Source: an uncultured Oribacterium sp.
Lineage (GTDB): Bacteria; Bacillota; Clostridia; Lachnospirales; Lachnospiraceae
Assembly (NCBI GenBank): GCA_937927445.1
Contig: CALAOB010000001.1
Coordinates: 1 to 44,928 of the forward strand
Reading direction: 5' to 3'
Length of the DNA stretch: 44,928 nucleotides
Part shown: piece by piece, positions 23,030-30,835 of the stretch
Position numbering within the stretch: the first letter of the stretch is position 1
Layout of the letters: each line of letters opens with the position of its first letter
Translations under genes and position numbers: made by a program
The notes under the pieces: model-generated
Told to the model about the DNA's origin: nothing
Database searches by the model: none
What the model saw: only the letters and a program-made list of their open reading frames with translations

Positions 23030-23491
23030 TTAGTAATCCGTGACCTTCTTTTCCACCAGTCGATCGCCTTCATAACGGAGCTTGATGGAGAAGAAGCGCT
23101 CATCCCCGGACAGGAGGCGCTCGAGGAAGACGCGGTCACCTTCCCAGGTCGGGAGGCCAAGAACGTCCGACTTCTCCACCCACGCAAGCTCGCCTTCGTC
23201 ACACTCGATCAGCTCGCCGTCGAAGGCATCGGCGGTGAAGACACACATAAGCTCCGGCTCGCAGACGTCACTGAGAAAGGTCACAAGACCACGGAGACGA
23301 TACGCCGTCAGCGTGAGCCCGGTCTCCTCCTTCACCTCACGAAGCAGGCACTCCTCCGGCGTCTCACCGTTTTCCACATGTCCCCCGACACCGATCCACT
23401 TTCCGGCATTGATGTCATGGTACTTCTTCACCCGGTGAAGCATCAGGTACTTTCCCTCTTTTTCGATATAACACAGCGTCGTCATCTTCAT
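23030..23491 (-). CDS. NUDIX hydrolase, MutT-like
   Basis: 153 residues. The NUDIX box GX5EX7REUXEEXGU is complete at residues 37-59 (G37, E43, R51, E52, E55, E56, G58). The surrounding pattern (TTLCYIEKEGKYLMLHRVKK, KWIGVGGHVE) is that of 8-oxo-dGTP diphosphatase-like proteins of Firmicutes, which clean the nucleotide pool of oxidised dGTP. The C-terminus (SIKLRYEGDRL) is typical for this subgroup. GGAG precedes the ATG. The upstream region (23492-23691) holds a TTTCAG-N7-CTGAAA dyad at 23552-23570 and the next gene's terminator. Confidence 0.9.
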   Translation of the reverse strand: MKMTTLCYIEKEGKYLMLHRVKKYHDINAGKWIGVGGHVENGETPEECLLREVKEETGLTLTAYRLRGLVTFLSDVCEPELMCVFTADAFDGELIECDEGELAWVEKSDVLGLPTWEGDRVFLERLLSGDERFFSIKLRYEGDRLVEKKVTDY

Positions 23492-23637
23492 AATTTCCTA
23501 CTCCATCTACCTTATATTTCAAGCTCCATATTAGAAATATCTTCTCAACGTATTTCAGTATGGTTCTGAAATTACTCTATGCTACAGAATGCGTCAAATC
23601 AAGCATTTCATGTCATAACGAATCCCATGTGACATCA

Positions 23638-23666
23638 CAAAGGGGAGCCAGTCACCCGGCTCCCCT
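23638..23666 (-). terminator. Terminator after alpha-hydroxy-acid oxidase gene
   Basis: AGGGGAGCC (23641-23649) pairs with 23658-23666; on the minus strand TTTGTG follows. The U-tract is short. Confidence 0.65.
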
Positions 23667-23691
23667 CGCTATCCACATGTTCTATGAAGTT

Positions 23692-24717
23692 TTACACCCG
23701 CACGCAGTCTCTCGTGATCTCTGCGAGTGTGCTCACGCCGCACATCTCCATGGTGTCCTTCAGTTCACTGCCGATCTTCTGGATGTACGCCTCGACGCCT
23801 TCCTCCGCGCCACCGTACACTGCCGTCACGAACGGGCGGGCAATGATGACGGCGTCTGCGCCGAGTGCCAGGGCCTTAAATACATCGGCGCCGGAACGGA
23901 TGCCGCCGTCGACGAAGATCTTCATGTCGCTGCCGCTCGCACGCACCGCCTTCACGATATCCTCGAGCACCTCTGCGGTCGCCGGACACTGGTCGAGCAC
24001 ACGTCCGCCGTGGTTTGAAACCACGATCGCGGCCGCGCCGGCCTCCTGCGCCTTCAGCGCACCCTTCACGGTCATGATGCCCTTCACGATGAACGGAACG
24101 CCGGCGGCCTCCACGATCTCACGCAGCTCCGCGACCGACTTACTGCCGGCCGGCGGGGTCAGATTCTTCAGGAACGGAAGACCTGCCGCATCGACATCCA
24201 TCGCTACGGCGAAAGCATTGGCCTCCTTTACCAGCGCCATCTTCTCGCGCACCGTCTCGATGTTCCACGGCTTCACGGTCGGGATGCCGAGACCACCGGC
24301 CTTCTTTACCGCTGCAGTCGCCGCCGCCATGACCTCTGGATTCGTGCCGTCACCGGTGAACGCCGCGATGCCATGCGCCGCACACGCCGGCACCAGGATG
24401 TCGTTGTAGGAGATGTCGTTCAGCGCATCGCCGTAGTGCAGATTCACCGCGCCGACCGGACCTGCGAAAAACGGATACGCGAAGCGCTTTCCGAACAGCT
24501 CGAGGGAGGTGTCCACCGGACGCTTCTCTACCAGCGTATCCATCTGAAGACGGATCTCCTTCCACTTATCGTAGTTGCGGATCGCCGTGTCACCAACGCC
24601 CTTCGCACCCGGACCCGGAATCTGATTCCGGCATGCACGCCCGTTGCACTCCGGACACGCCTTACAATACTTCCCGATACGCGTTCTCGCCTGCTCTATA
24701 CACTCAGAAAAATTCAT
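23692..24717 (-). CDS. FMN-dependent alpha-hydroxy-acid oxidoreductase
   Basis: 341 residues of a TIM-barrel enzyme of the lactate oxidase/glycolate oxidase family. The catalytic His-Gly-Gly-Arg motif is seen in AIVVSNHGGRVLDQ, the FMN phosphate site in IFVDGGIRSGADVFKALALGAD, and VKGIMTVKGA carries the conserved lysine. A cysteine-rich N-terminus (CKACPECNGRAC) is characteristic of the clostridial subgroup and absent from classical lactate oxidases; its role is unknown. Substrate may be lactate or another 2-hydroxy acid. The gene is divergent from the MATE gene at 24902. A TATAAT lies 36 bp upstream of the start. Confidence 0.88.
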   Translation of the reverse strand: MNFSECIEQARTRIGKYCKACPECNGRACRNQIPGPGAKGVGDTAIRNYDKWKEIRLQMDTLVEKRPVDTSLELFGKRFAYPFFAGPVGAVNLHYGDALNDISYNDILVPACAAHGIAAFTGDGTNPEVMAAATAAVKKAGGLGIPTVKPWNIETVREKMALVKEANAFAVAMDVDAAGLPFLKNLTPPAGSKSVAELREIVEAAGVPFIVKGIMTVKGALKAQEAGAAAIVVSNHGGRVLDQCPATAEVLEDIVKAVRASGSDMKIFVDGGIRSGADVFKALALGADAVIIARPFVTAVYGGAEEGVEAYIQKIGSELKDTMEMCGVSTLAEITRDCVRV

Positions 24718-24752
24718 ATCATGCCTCTCTTTCTATACGCCATGTGTTCTTT

Positions 24753-24758
24753 ATTATA
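24753..24758 (-). promoter_or_regulatory. -10 box of the hydroxy-acid oxidase gene
   Basis: TATAAT on the minus strand. No convincing -35 hexamer is present at 16-18 bp. The rest of the divergent gap (24718-24901) shows no clear promoter for the MATE gene. Confidence 0.4.
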
Positions 24759-24901
24759 CACCATCGCGACAGAAGTTAAGCATTTTTTACATATCGGAAG
24801 TTATCGCTGCGGTGACGGTTGATGAAGACAGGCTTGCGTCGACCCTCGCTCCGGTGCTATCCTATCACAGCATACTCAATGAAAATAAAGAAGGATCCAT
24901 C

Positions 24902-26233
24902 ATGTCCATCACTACAAAAGACGAATACCTCATCACCGACGCGCCGCTTCGTGCGCTCACGATTTTCGCACTGCCGATGATTCTCGGCAGCTTTTTCCAG
25001 CAGGTCTACAACATGGCCGACTCGATTATCGTCGGGCAGTACGTCGGTTCTGCTGCACTGGCGGCCGTCGGTGCCTGTGCCGCGCTGACCAATGTCTTTA
25101 TCTGCATCGCGCTGGGCGGTGGTGTCGGTGCCGGCGTGCTCGTGAGCCGCGCATTCGGCGCGCGCAGCTATGCGCGGATGAAAACGATCGTGTCGACCTC
25201 GCTCATCAGCTTTCTGGTCCTCAGCATTGCTCTCGGCGGCCTCGGCTTCGTACTCTCCCGCCCGATGATGCAGCTGCTCCAGACCCCGACCGACATCCTC
25301 GACACCGCGACGCTCTACCTCCGCGTCTACTTCCTCGGCTTCCCGTTCCTCTTCATGTACAACATCCTGTCGAACATGTTCACCTCGATCGGCGAATCGC
25401 GCATCCCGCTCGCGCTCCTCATCTTCTCGTCCGTGCTGAATATCTTCATGGATCTCTGGATGGTGGCGAGCCTCGGCATGGGCGTTTTCGGTGCTGCCCT
25501 CGCAACCCTCATCTCGCAGGGCATCTCCGCCGTTTTCTCACTCGTGATCTTCCTGCGCCGGATGCGCCGTTATCCGGGCCGCTTCGCCTGGTTCGACCTG
25601 AGCGCGCTTCGGTCAATGCTGGAGATCGCCGTGCCTTCGGTCCTCCAGCAGTCGACGGTCTCGATCGGTATGATGATCGTCCAGGCCGTCGTGAATCCGT
25701 TCGGCACGCAGGCGCTCGCCGGCTACTCCGCGACCATGCGCGTGGAGAACGTGTTCTCGCTGATGTTTGTGTCGATCGGCAATGCGGTCTCCCCGTACGT
25801 TTCACAGAACCTGGGCGCACAGAAAACCGATCGTATCCGAAAAGGCTACCGCGCCGCCCTGCTGCTCGATGTCTGCTTCGCCGTCCTCGCCTTCGTCGTG
25901 ATCGAGACCCTGCACACGCAGATCTCCGCCCTCTTCTTAGGAAAGGACGGCACCGCCCTCGCCTATGAAGTCTCCGCCGGCTACATGAAGTGGCTCGGCT
26001 ACTTCTTCATCTTCATGGGCATCAAGATGGCCACCGACGGCGTGCTCCGCGGCCTCGGCATCATGAAGCCGTTCCTCATTGCAAACATGGTGAACCTCGC
26101 CATCCGCATGTCCGTCGCCCTCATCCTCGCCCCGCGCTACGGCATCGCCTTCGTCTGGCTCGCCGTCCCGGCCGGCTGGCTCGCGAACTTCCTGATCTCG
26201 TACGCCGCGCTCCGGAAGAACTGGCCGGCTTAA
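24902..26233 (+). CDS. MATE family efflux transporter
   Basis: 443 residues with twelve predicted helices and the two-lobe MATE pattern: FALPMILGSFFQQVYNMADS in the first lobe and IAVPSVLQQSTVSIGMMIVQ in the second. It exports drugs or metabolites with ion influx. The start at 24902 has AAGGA about nine bases upstream; the frame is open further 5' but that part is not protein-like. Strongly G+C-rich codon use matches the left part of the window. Its stop codon lies within a 17-bp sequence that recurs, imperfectly, at 44009-44025. Confidence 0.93.
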   Translation: MSITTKDEYLITDAPLRALTIFALPMILGSFFQQVYNMADSIIVGQYVGSAALAAVGACAALTNVFICIALGGGVGAGVLVSRAFGARSYARMKTIVSTSLISFLVLSIALGGLGFVLSRPMMQLLQTPTDILDTATLYLRVYFLGFPFLFMYNILSNMFTSIGESRIPLALLIFSSVLNIFMDLWMVASLGMGVFGAALATLISQGISAVFSLVIFLRRMRRYPGRFAWFDLSALRSMLEIAVPSVLQQSTVSIGMMIVQAVVNPFGTQALAGYSATMRVENVFSLMFVSIGNAVSPYVSQNLGAQKTDRIRKGYRAALLLDVCFAVLAFVVIETLHTQISALFLGKDGTALAYEVSAGYMKWLGYFFIFMGIKMATDGVLRGLGIMKPFLIANMVNLAIRMSVALILAPRYGIAFVWLAVPAGWLANFLISYAALRKNWPA

Positions 26234-26261
26234 GGTTTTCGTACGAATTTCTTAAATAAGA

Positions 26262-27566
26262 TCAGACACCCCTGTGAATCAGATACTCTGAAAGCATATA
26301 CAGGGGAACATTGACCAGCCAGTCTTCTTCCTTATAATTTGCCATACTGCTTCGGATTGCCAGACTCGGCTTATATTTATCGCAGAAGGCTTTCAGGCTT
26401 TTCGCCCGGAGATTCTGTTCTGCTTTCACTTCGACTGGAATGCAGTCCAGGTCTCCCTGCAGCAAAAAATCGATCTCTCCGGTCGATCGCTCCGTAGCAA
26501 AATAATATAGTGGATATCCGGCAGCATGTAACTCCTGCGCAACGTACTGTTCCGTGAGCGCCCCTTTAAACTCTTCAAAGATCCGGCTTCCATCCAGCAG
26601 TAATCTGGCCGACAGCCCTGCCTTTGCAGTTAATAATCCCACATCAAACATGAACATTTTGAAGCTGTTCATTTCCATGTATGCAATCAGCGGAATATCC
26701 GGTTTCGATACCCTATAGCTCTTCAAGATCAGTCCTGCATCTTCAAGCCACTGGATGGCAAGTTCAAAATCTTTTGCCCGTGCTCCCTCGCGTAACGCGC
26801 CATACATAAACTTTCGGTTTTCCTTCGCCAGCTGGGCAGGAATCGAATTCCAGACCATCATAATGCGTGGAACGACCTCTTTCGGTGCATGTTTGCTGAA
26901 ATCCTCTTCATAGTACCGAAGAAGATTATTCTGGATTTCACGCACCTCATACAAATCATCTGAATCAATATAGGTCTGCACCGCCTCCGGCATTCCTCCT
27001 ACGTAGTAATACTTTTTAAGCAGATCCACATATTTTCCGGCATAAGCATTGGCCAGTTCATAGTCCTGAGTCTTTAGCGTTTCGTACAGGCCCCGTTCTC
27101 CAACAGCCAGAAGAAATTCGCCGAAGCTCATCGGGCACAGCTTCAGAAAATCCACTTTTCCGACAGGAAAGGACGTTCCCTCGTGTAATGCAACGCCCAG
27201 CAGAGAGCCTGCTGCGATAATCGAATACTCCGGCGCATTCTCATAGAAGTATTTCAAGGACGCCAGTGCCTTCGGCGCTTCCTGGATCTCATCAAAAATC
27301 AGCAGTGTATTCTCCGCCTGAAAGCTCTTACCATACTCAATTTTGATTGCCGACAGAATCCGCTTCAGATCGAAGTCAAGATCAAACACATCCTTCATCG
27401 CCTGGTTGTTATCAAAATTGATATAGACTGTATTTTCATAGAATCTGGTGCCGAATTCCTTCATGATCCAGGTCTTTCCGACCTGCCGTGCTCCCTGTAT
27501 GATGAGTGGCTTTCGGTTCTTTTTGTTCTTCCAGTGTTCCAGCTTCGCAAACAGTTCTCTTTCCAT
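26262..27566 (-). CDS. AAA+ ATPase with DUF4143 C-terminal domain
   Basis: 434 residues from ATG 27566, preceded by GGAG; an upstream start at 27593 is possible. Walker A is GARQVGKT (25-32), Walker B LLIFDE (88-93). The C-terminal DUF4143 region includes FEEFKGALTEQYVAQELHAA and a restriction-like nuclease pattern (GEIDFLLQGDLDCIPVEVKAE). This widespread family has no settled function; it varies between strains and is often suspected in defence, regulation or mobile-element biology. Base composition is lower in G+C than the neighbouring MATE gene. Its promoter region carries a 32-bp-period repeat. Confidence 0.9.
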   Translation of the reverse strand: MERELFAKLEHWKNKKNRKPLIIQGARQVGKTWIMKEFGTRFYENTVYINFDNNQAMKDVFDLDFDLKRILSAIKIEYGKSFQAENTLLIFDEIQEAPKALASLKYFYENAPEYSIIAAGSLLGVALHEGTSFPVGKVDFLKLCPMSFGEFLLAVGERGLYETLKTQDYELANAYAGKYVDLLKKYYYVGGMPEAVQTYIDSDDLYEVREIQNNLLRYYEEDFSKHAPKEVVPRIMMVWNSIPAQLAKENRKFMYGALREGARAKDFELAIQWLEDAGLILKSYRVSKPDIPLIAYMEMNSFKMFMFDVGLLTAKAGLSARLLLDGSRIFEEFKGALTEQYVAQELHAAGYPLYYFATERSTGEIDFLLQGDLDCIPVEVKAEQNLRAKSLKAFCDKYKPSLAIRSSMANYKEEDWLVNVPLYMLSEYLIHRGV

Positions 27567-27609
27567 CCTGAATCTCCTGCACAATAATCGCATCCATAAG
27601 CATCCGCCT

Positions 27610-27735
27610 CTATCTTAACATTTTTTCGGTGGTATTTGTTCCGGATTCAACATTTTTTCGGACGTATTCAAGCTAAAAATCGCATTTTTCGGTGATAATC
27701 CTCAATACTATTGCATTTTTTCGGACATATAGAAC
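27610..27735 (-). repeat. Four phased CCGAAAAAATG repeats upstream of the AAA/DUF4143 gene
   Basis: On the minus strand CCGAAAAAATG (one copy with one A fewer) occurs four times. In plus coordinates the core CATTTTT begins at 27619, 27651, 27683 and 27714, a spacing of 32, 32 and 31 bp. Flanks are partly conserved, with ATAC or similar before CCG. The first copy is about 40 bp from the start codon. Confidence 0.75.
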
Positions 27736-27767
27736 ATTGACCGTGTCTGCCCGCTTTATACATCATC

Positions 27768-27855
27768 AAAAAGCGCTGAGCTGCACACAAGCAGATCAGC
27801 GCTTTTGGTTCTTTAGAATAATTTAAAGGGGTCAGACCCCCTCTTAAGCATTTTT
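27768..27855 (+). repeat. Direct repeat A, left end of the sugar island, with terminator hairpin
   Basis: This segment contains AAAAGCGCTGA/TCAGCGCTTTT arms, GTTCTTTA, ATTTAAAGGGGTCAG and CTTAAG, and aligns over its whole length with 43935-44016 in the same orientation. The hairpin followed by TTTTTGATG on the minus strand can terminate the fusion-deoC-AKR transcript. GGGGTCAGACCCC (27828-27840) is a perfect palindrome in this copy only. Confidence 0.75.
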
Positions 27856-27863
27856 ATCACTTC

Positions 27864-28697
27864 TCAGAAGGTAAACGTCTCAGGATCCGCATCCGGAACG
27901 ACGCTTCGGTTAATATTCATATGGTCAATTACAGCCATATCCTCTGAGCTAAGTTCAAAATCAAATAGATTTCTATTTTCACGCATACGTTCAGGCCGAG
28001 AAGACTTAGGCAGAGTAACAATCCCATGCTGCAGTTCCCAGCGTAACACCACTTGCACGGCACTCTTTCCGTATTTGCGACCGATCTCACTCAGCGCAGG
28101 ATCCTTGACATATAATCCCTGCCCCAGAGGCTGACACGCTTCAAACTGCACGCCATGATTTCGACAGTAGCTACGCAACGTTGGGCAAGACATCTGCGGG
28201 TGCAACTGGTACTGGTTCACCGCAGGCACCGTCCCTCCCATCTTAATCAAATCATCGATATGATGGGGGTTGAAATTACTCACACCGATGGCACGGGCTA
28301 GACCTTGCTCCAGGATGCGTTCCAGCACCTCCCAGCTCTGCTGATAGCGTCCACGCACTGGCCAGTGTATTAAATACAGATCTACATAATCCAGACCCAA
28401 TCGCTCTAAACTTTCTTGAAAAGCATCATACTCTCGCGCAGCACGCATATCTGTGGTCCACAGCTTTGTAGTCACAAAAAAATCGCTTCGCGGCAGGCCG
28501 GATTCCCGTATAGCTTTTCCAACTTCTCGTTCATTGTAATAGATTGAAGCAGTATCAAAATGACGATACCCCAGTTCTATAGCGGACGAAACAGCTCGTA
28601 CAGTCTCATCGCTATCTTCGCTGATAAGCGCTGTGCCATATCCCAATTGTGGAATCTTCACACCATTATTCAATTCGATGGAACAATCAAAGGTCAT
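27864..28697 (-). CDS. Aldo/keto reductase
   Basis: 277 residues with the complete AKR tetrad D48, Y53, K78 and H111 (HFDTASIYYNE, TTKLW, YLIHWP) and the NADP-site region LPKSSRPERMRENRNLFDF. The sequence is close to the 2,5-diketo-gluconate reductase-like clostridial group. It reduces aldehydes or ketones, possibly of sugars. Its ATG overlaps the end of deoC by 11 bases, so it is co-translated in the fusion-deoC-AKR operon. In this locus it may act on a sugar aldehyde or remove a reactive carbonyl; this is inferred. Its codon use is less G+C-rich than that of the left part of the window. Confidence 0.93.
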   Translation of the reverse strand: MTFDCSIELNNGVKIPQLGYGTALISEDSDETVRAVSSAIELGYRHFDTASIYYNEREVGKAIRESGLPRSDFFVTTKLWTTDMRAAREYDAFQESLERLGLDYVDLYLIHWPVRGRYQQSWEVLERILEQGLARAIGVSNFNPHHIDDLIKMGGTVPAVNQYQLHPQMSCPTLRSYCRNHGVQFEACQPLGQGLYVKDPALSEIGRKYGKSAVQVVLRWELQHGIVTLPKSSRPERMRENRNLFDFELSSEDMAVIDHMNINRSVVPDADPETFTF

Positions 28698-29391
28698 TTT
28701 TATCCCTCCACATGATGAATTCGTTTAAAATTCGTATACTACTTGAAGTGCCAATGCGCTCTGCACCAGCCTCAAGCATCTCGCGACAACTCTCCCAACT
28801 GCGTATACCACCTGCAGCCTTTACCCGAACACGATCACCCACAGTCTGCTTCATCAGACGCACATCTTCTGCCTTCGCACCAGAGGTTCCAAATCCTGTG
28901 GATGTCTTGATAAAATCCGGTCCAACCTCACGCGCAATCTGAGCCAACCTCCGGATCTCCTCCTTAGTCAAATAGCAGTTTTCAAAAATCACCTTGGAGA
29001 TCACTCCCGCCTCTCGGCACATCTGCGTAATGCGTGTCATCTCGTTCTCTACAGCATTCCAGTTTCCCTCTTTGACATTCGTCAGATTGGTCACATAATC
29101 AATCTCATCCGCACCATCACAAATAGCTTTATCAGTTTCAAACATCTTCACATCCAACGTAGTCTGTCCAAGAGGAAAACTAATTGCAGCGCCAACGTGT
29201 ACCAGAGTTCCTTTTAACTGCTCGTGGCAAAAAGCCACAGGAGCTGAATTAATCGCCACCATGCCAAACCCATACTGCCGTGCCTCCGCGCAAAGCTGTT
29301 CCAGTTCAGAAAGGCTGGCTCCGGCACTCAGTAACGTGTGATCAAAGATTGCCGCAAGCGCTTCAGGTGTTAAATGCTGTATATCTATCAT
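28687..29391 (-). CDS. deoC: Deoxyribose-phosphate aldolase
   Basis: 234 residues from ATG 29391, which has AGGAGG upstream; the 63-base extension before it belongs to the previous gene. The class I aldolase residues are present: D98 (EIDYV), Schiff-base K162 in FIKTSTGF and K191 in RVKAAGGIR. The classical reaction cleaves 2-deoxyribose-5-phosphate to acetaldehyde and glyceraldehyde-3-phosphate. It overlaps the fusion gene by ATGA and the AKR gene by 11 bases. No nucleoside phosphorylase or phosphopentomutase is nearby, so its place in an alpha-glucan locus is unexplained. Confidence 0.93.
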   Translation of the reverse strand: MIDIQHLTPEALAAIFDHTLLSAGASLSELEQLCAEARQYGFGMVAINSAPVAFCHEQLKGTLVHVGAAISFPLGQTTLDVKMFETDKAICDGADEIDYVTNLTNVKEGNWNAVENEMTRITQMCREAGVISKVIFENCYLTKEEIRRLAQIAREVGPDFIKTSTGFGTSGAKAEDVRLMKQTVGDRVRVKAAGGIRSWESCREMLEAGAERIGTSSSIRILNEFIMWRDKNDL

Positions 29392-30632
29392 ATTCTTCCT
29401 CCTGTATTTTTCTTTGGATTGTCTTGGATCGAAACACCGCCACCGTCTGTGCACAGTACAACTTTCTGAAATCCAGACTGCTCAATTGTTTTATAATCGT
29501 GACCGGCATCAGCGCGGTAGGCAAAAAAACATACTAAGGGCTCATTCCCTGTGTTCACCATTCGGTGCGCAAACCCTTTTGCAGCATAAGCTGCTCTGCC
29601 TGGCGCAAGCGGAAGCCAGCGTGTATGCCCGTTCTGATTTTCTGTCAACAGCAATCCACTACCACTTAAAGTGTAATATACCTCGCCGGTTTCTAACACA
29701 CCGTGAAAATGCCCCTTGGTCATATAAAATTCAGTGCCAACAACTCCTGGATATAGCGTAGTCACTCCGAAAGCAATATCACCTGAGTCCTGAGGAGCAT
29801 TCAACTGATGATATTCATACACCAGTGGATCACTTCCTGATGCCAGAATTTTTTCAATCTCCCTCTGATCACCAAAATATCCAGATAACTGACTCAGTCG
29901 TCTCTGCTCCGTAGCGACCTTTAGCCGAGCAGGCAGAGCCAACGATGCGCAAAAACCGCCAGTCCAGTCTAACTGCTGTGGGCCATCTAATAGTTCTTCA
30001 AAAACCTGAGGCAACTGTGCCGTAGTTTCCAGTACGACATCGGCTCGAGCAGATATCGTAGCCGGTCCGATACCAATAGCAGGCATTCCAGCCGAAAGTA
30101 TAGAAGCCACACCATTAACAGCATCTTCAACACCCACACACTCCTGTGCAGACACACCAAAATGATTCATCGCGGCAAGATAGATGTCAGGCGCGGGTTT
30201 CCCGTGCGAGATTGTCGCCGGATCCACACAGTAATCAAACTCCAGCCCCAATCGTTTAATGATAAAAGGCGCATTGCGACTTGATGAAGCTAGTGCAGTG
30301 TACACACCTCGCTCCTTTAAGAGTGCCAGCGTCTGTAGAATACCAGGTAGTATATTCGATGGTGAAAGCTGTTCCATCAGCAGCTGCTGATATATCTTGT
30401 TCTTTTCCTCAGCCACAAGACGAAGTTCTTCATCATCAGCATGGATGTCATAATAATGGGCCAACAGCTTCATGCATTCAAATCTCGCTACGCCTTTGGT
30501 AAGTTCTTCCGCTGCAGGTGTGTGAACAATGCCCCATCGCTTTGCGAACAAGCGTTTCCACGCTTCAAAGTGAAACATATCGGTGCTAACAATAACGCCA
30601 TCCAGGTCAAATACAGCAAGGCGAAGATTCAT
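29388..30632 (-). CDS. Fused beta-phosphoglucomutase and cupin phosphoglucose isomerase
   Basis: 414 residues from ATG 30632 (GGAGG seven bases before; an adjacent GTG is too close). Residues 1-~217 are a HAD-type beta-phosphoglucomutase: nucleophile D9 and acid/base D11 (AVFDLDGVIVSTD), ALASSS, and HGKPAPD with E169/D170. Residues ~220-414 are a cupin-type phosphoglucose isomerase: ligands H308, H310, E317 and H356 fall at the same spacing as H88, H90, E97 and H136 of archaeal PGI. Together the domains would turn beta-glucose-1-P into glucose-6-P and then fructose-6-P, matching the GH65 phosphorylase of the locus. First gene of its operon, with an operator at 30697. Confidence 0.93.
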   Translation of the reverse strand: MNLRLAVFDLDGVIVSTDMFHFEAWKRLFAKRWGIVHTPAAEELTKGVARFECMKLLAHYYDIHADDEELRLVAEEKNKIYQQLLMEQLSPSNILPGILQTLALLKERGVYTALASSSRNAPFIIKRLGLEFDYCVDPATISHGKPAPDIYLAAMNHFGVSAQECVGVEDAVNGVASILSAGMPAIGIGPATISARADVVLETTAQLPQVFEELLDGPQQLDWTGGFCASLALPARLKVATEQRRLSQLSGYFGDQREIEKILASGSDPLVYEYHQLNAPQDSGDIAFGVTTLYPGVVGTEFYMTKGHFHGVLETGEVYYTLSGSGLLLTENQNGHTRWLPLAPGRAAYAAKGFAHRMVNTGNEPLVCFFAYRADAGHDYKTIEQSGFQKVVLCTDGGGVSIQDNPKKNTGGRI

Positions 30633-30696
30633 CACCGTTCCTCCTTTACATGATTATAGTCTCATCATATCATCCGTCCGAATTTTTATCAATATT

Positions 30697-30823
30697 TTAT
30701 CGATAATATAGCGATAAAAACAAATTTTTAAATAAATCAAGCAGTTGACTTGCAATTCTGTAAAGGTTATCATTATATCAATATATCAGACGGGAATATT
30801 AGTTTCGATAAATTCTCGATAAA
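30697..30823. promoter_or_regulatory. Divergent promoter region with LacI-type operators
   Basis: TTATCGATAA (30697-30706) and a half-site GCGATAAA (30711-30718) lie upstream of the fusion operon, TCGATAA-type half-sites starting 11 bp apart. For the plus-strand GH13 gene there is TTGACT (30745-30750), a 17-bp spacer and TATCAT (30768-30773), followed by two TCGATAAA sites at 30805-30812 and 30816-30823, again 11 bp apart. The same motif occurs at the lacI, malE and GH65 promoters. Confidence 0.8.
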
Positions 30824-30835
30824 AAGGAGAAGAGC

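Noticed and set aside
27610..27735. CRISPR array
   Set aside because: Only an 11-bp core is shared and the flanks are partly conserved; copies are too few and short.
27828..27840. GGGGTCAGACCCC palindrome as the end of an insertion sequence
   Set aside because: The second copy of the repeat (near 43996-44008) lacks the palindrome and no transposase or target duplication is visible.
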